Assembly: GCF_003410055.1 (NCBI RefSeq)
Contig: NZ_QUZK01000041.1
Location: 151,506-215,505 of the forward strand
Direction of reading: 5' to 3'
Length of the DNA: 64,000 bases
From: Wenzhouxiangella sediminis
Lineage (GTDB): Bacteria; Pseudomonadota; Gammaproteobacteria; Xanthomonadales; Wenzhouxiangellaceae
Shown: piece after piece, positions 63,076 through 64,000 of the stretch
Layout of the letters: every line of letters begins with the position of its first letter
Numbering within the stretch: position 1 is the stretch's first letter
Notes under the pieces: model-generated
Databases searched by the model: none
What the model was told of the DNA's origin: nothing
What the model saw: only the letters and a program-made list of their open reading frames with translations
Translations under genes and position numbers: made by a program

Positions 63076-63642
63076 ATGCGCTCTCTATCATCGCTACTGC
63101 TATTTGCTCTGCTGGCATGTCTTACGACTGGTTCGGGTGCGGCCAGCTGCATTGAGGATAGAGAACGCTTGCTCTCCCTCGATGTTTCGTCGTTCGACCA
63201 GGATCTGGACGGCGGATGGCGTCGAGTCGCTGCGATGCCGCACTGCCGGGAAGCCGCAGCCGATCTCATCGAGGAATACAGAAGCCGCAGGGATGAACGC
63301 GACATCACGCTGATATTCCACGAAGCCCAGGTGCGTGCGGGATTGGGTCAGACGGAACGTGCAATTGCCCTGTTCGAGCAAACCAGAAAGAGTCCCGAGC
63401 GAGACAGCTTCGGTTGGAATCACTACGTCGAGGCCACCATCGCATTCCCGAAGCGGGATCGGGAGGCGCTCGAGCGCAGCCGCGATGCGCTAGCAGGCCT
63501 CGAAGCGCCAGAGGATTTCCGGCCCGTGGACCAGGCCGGAAACGAATTGGACATCAGTTGGCCCCCGAATCTTGAAGTCGTCGACGGATTCCTGAAGTGC
63601 TTCAATCGCCCTTACTCGGCGGCCTACGGCTGCCGAGACTGA
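63076..63642 (+). CDS. Small secreted protein of unknown function, 188 aa
   Basis: AGGAAG lies six bases before ATG 63076. The signal peptide (LSSLLLFALLACLTTGSGA) is followed by an all-helical mature protein with the look of a TPR-like or tandem-helix domain (VAAMPHCREAAADLIEEYRS, TLIFHEAQVRAGLGQTERAIALFEQTR). The hint of one TPR is inference. It may bind a partner in the periplasm. It follows the lipoprotein gene by 80 bases on the same strand and might share its transcript. Confidence 0.75.
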   Translation: MRSLSSLLLFALLACLTTGSGAASCIEDRERLLSLDVSSFDQDLDGGWRRVAAMPHCREAAADLIEEYRSRRDERDITLIFHEAQVRAGLGQTERAIALFEQTRKSPERDSFGWNHYVEATIAFPKRDREALERSRDALAGLEAPEDFRPVDQAGNELDISWPPNLEVVDGFLKCFNRPYSAAYGCRD

Positions 63643-63957
63643 TCGGGCCGGTGCCGTCACTCCGAGCGATTTCCAGACCGCGCCACCGCAACCAACCTGG
63701 AGTACGGCCCGCCGATGCTGCAGGGCTTGAATCGGCCGGACTGAATGGGCAATATCGGGCGAGGGATAGGGCAAGCGACGCGTGTTATGTGGCAAATTTG
63801 CAGTATAGAAATCACCCGTAGAAGCTCAAACGCCAGAAGAATCAGGCGGTTACCCGAGCCCGTCCAATTCCCCTGCAGACTAAACGGCGTTTTTGCCGAT
63901 TTAGTCGCTATACCACCTTTTTTCCACCTAGTTGCTAGTTAACTGGCGAGTATCAAT
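63643..63957. other. 315-bp non-coding stretch, AT-rich at its right end, with an imperfect hairpin
   Basis: No supported gene. From about 63760 the DNA becomes clearly richer in A and T than the rest of the window. An imperfect inverted repeat (GACTAAACGGC, six T-rich bases, GCCGATTTAGTC) lies at 63878-63906. It could be a terminator or part of the leader of the next gene. Confidence 0.5.
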
Positions 63958-64000
63958 ATGCCTCTAAGATCGGTACTTCTAGTGCTAGCCCTAGCTGCCT
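63958..64000 (+). CDS. Start of a secreted protein gene, cut by the window edge
   Basis: From ATG 63958 the frame reads MPLRSVLLVLALAA to the window edge, the start of a signal peptide. The ribosome site is weak (GGCGAG). Nothing more can be said about the product. Confidence 0.45.
   Translation, partial: MPLRSVLLVLALAA

Noticed and set aside
63878..63950. Integron attC site
   Set aside because: The hairpin lacks the core GTTRRRY/RYYYAAC pair in proper spacing, and no integrase or cassette array is visible.

Overview
The window is a gene-dense, high-GC chromosomal stretch of a Gram-negative bacterium. The mix of genes (S9 and S8 peptidases, M14 carboxypeptidase, TonB receptor, GGDEF proteins, GtrA, YegP, RraA, DjlA-like and GlsB/YeaQ proteins, and a secreted nuclease ending in a DRFE-type tail) fits a gammaproteobacterium of the Xanthomonadales/Lysobacter/Wenzhouxiangella type. 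That placement is inference from gene content. I see no rRNA, tRNA, CRISPR array or intact prophage. The only mobile-element traces are a transposase remnant at the left edge and two REP-like palindromes.

Layout. 0-8.5 kb: transposase relic, small secreted unknowns, an acyltransferase divergent from a membrane LytTR regulator, a GlsB-type protein, a seven-blade FG-GAP protein, a YdcH-like protein, a PaaI-type thioesterase and an S74-chaperone protein. 8.5-21 kb: paraoxonase-like arylesterase, a 1028-residue propeller-GGDEF sensor behind a 5'-nucleotidase lipoprotein, a CRP-type promoter with a duplicated secreted protein, a second GlsB copy, GtrA, a lipoprotein, an AlkA-like glycosylase and a TPR-GGDEF protein. 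21-35 kb: katG, a DedA-PAP2 fusion, an esterase, MgtC, a two-gene ligase-less LigD operon, an M14 peptidase, a GIDE-like membrane protein split by a stop codon, and a DjlA-like co-chaperone.

35-39 kb is the clearest functional unit: a TPP riboswitch followed by a TonB receptor, a PnuC-type transporter and a small-molecule kinase. It reads as a complete thiamine uptake and trapping operon. 39-47.4 kb: LRR protein, FMN-dependent hydroxyacid oxidase, lipoprotein, NUDIX-rraA operon, a zincin-like secreted protein, then an ECF sigma factor, anti-sigma factor and outer-membrane barrel in one unit.

47.4-51 kb is the most unusual region. A secreted subtilase carries 58 uninterrupted 4-residue acidic repeats between its signal peptide and protease domain. 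Beside it is a secreted protein with a duplicated domain and a roughly 60-residue Asp/Glu tail. 51-64 kb: YegP, MgtE, NERD protein, DJ-1/PfpI protein behind a perfect palindrome, S9 peptidase, patatin, large secreted nuclease, RluE-type pseudouridine synthase and several small envelope unknowns. The right end is AT-richer and holds the start of one more secreted protein.
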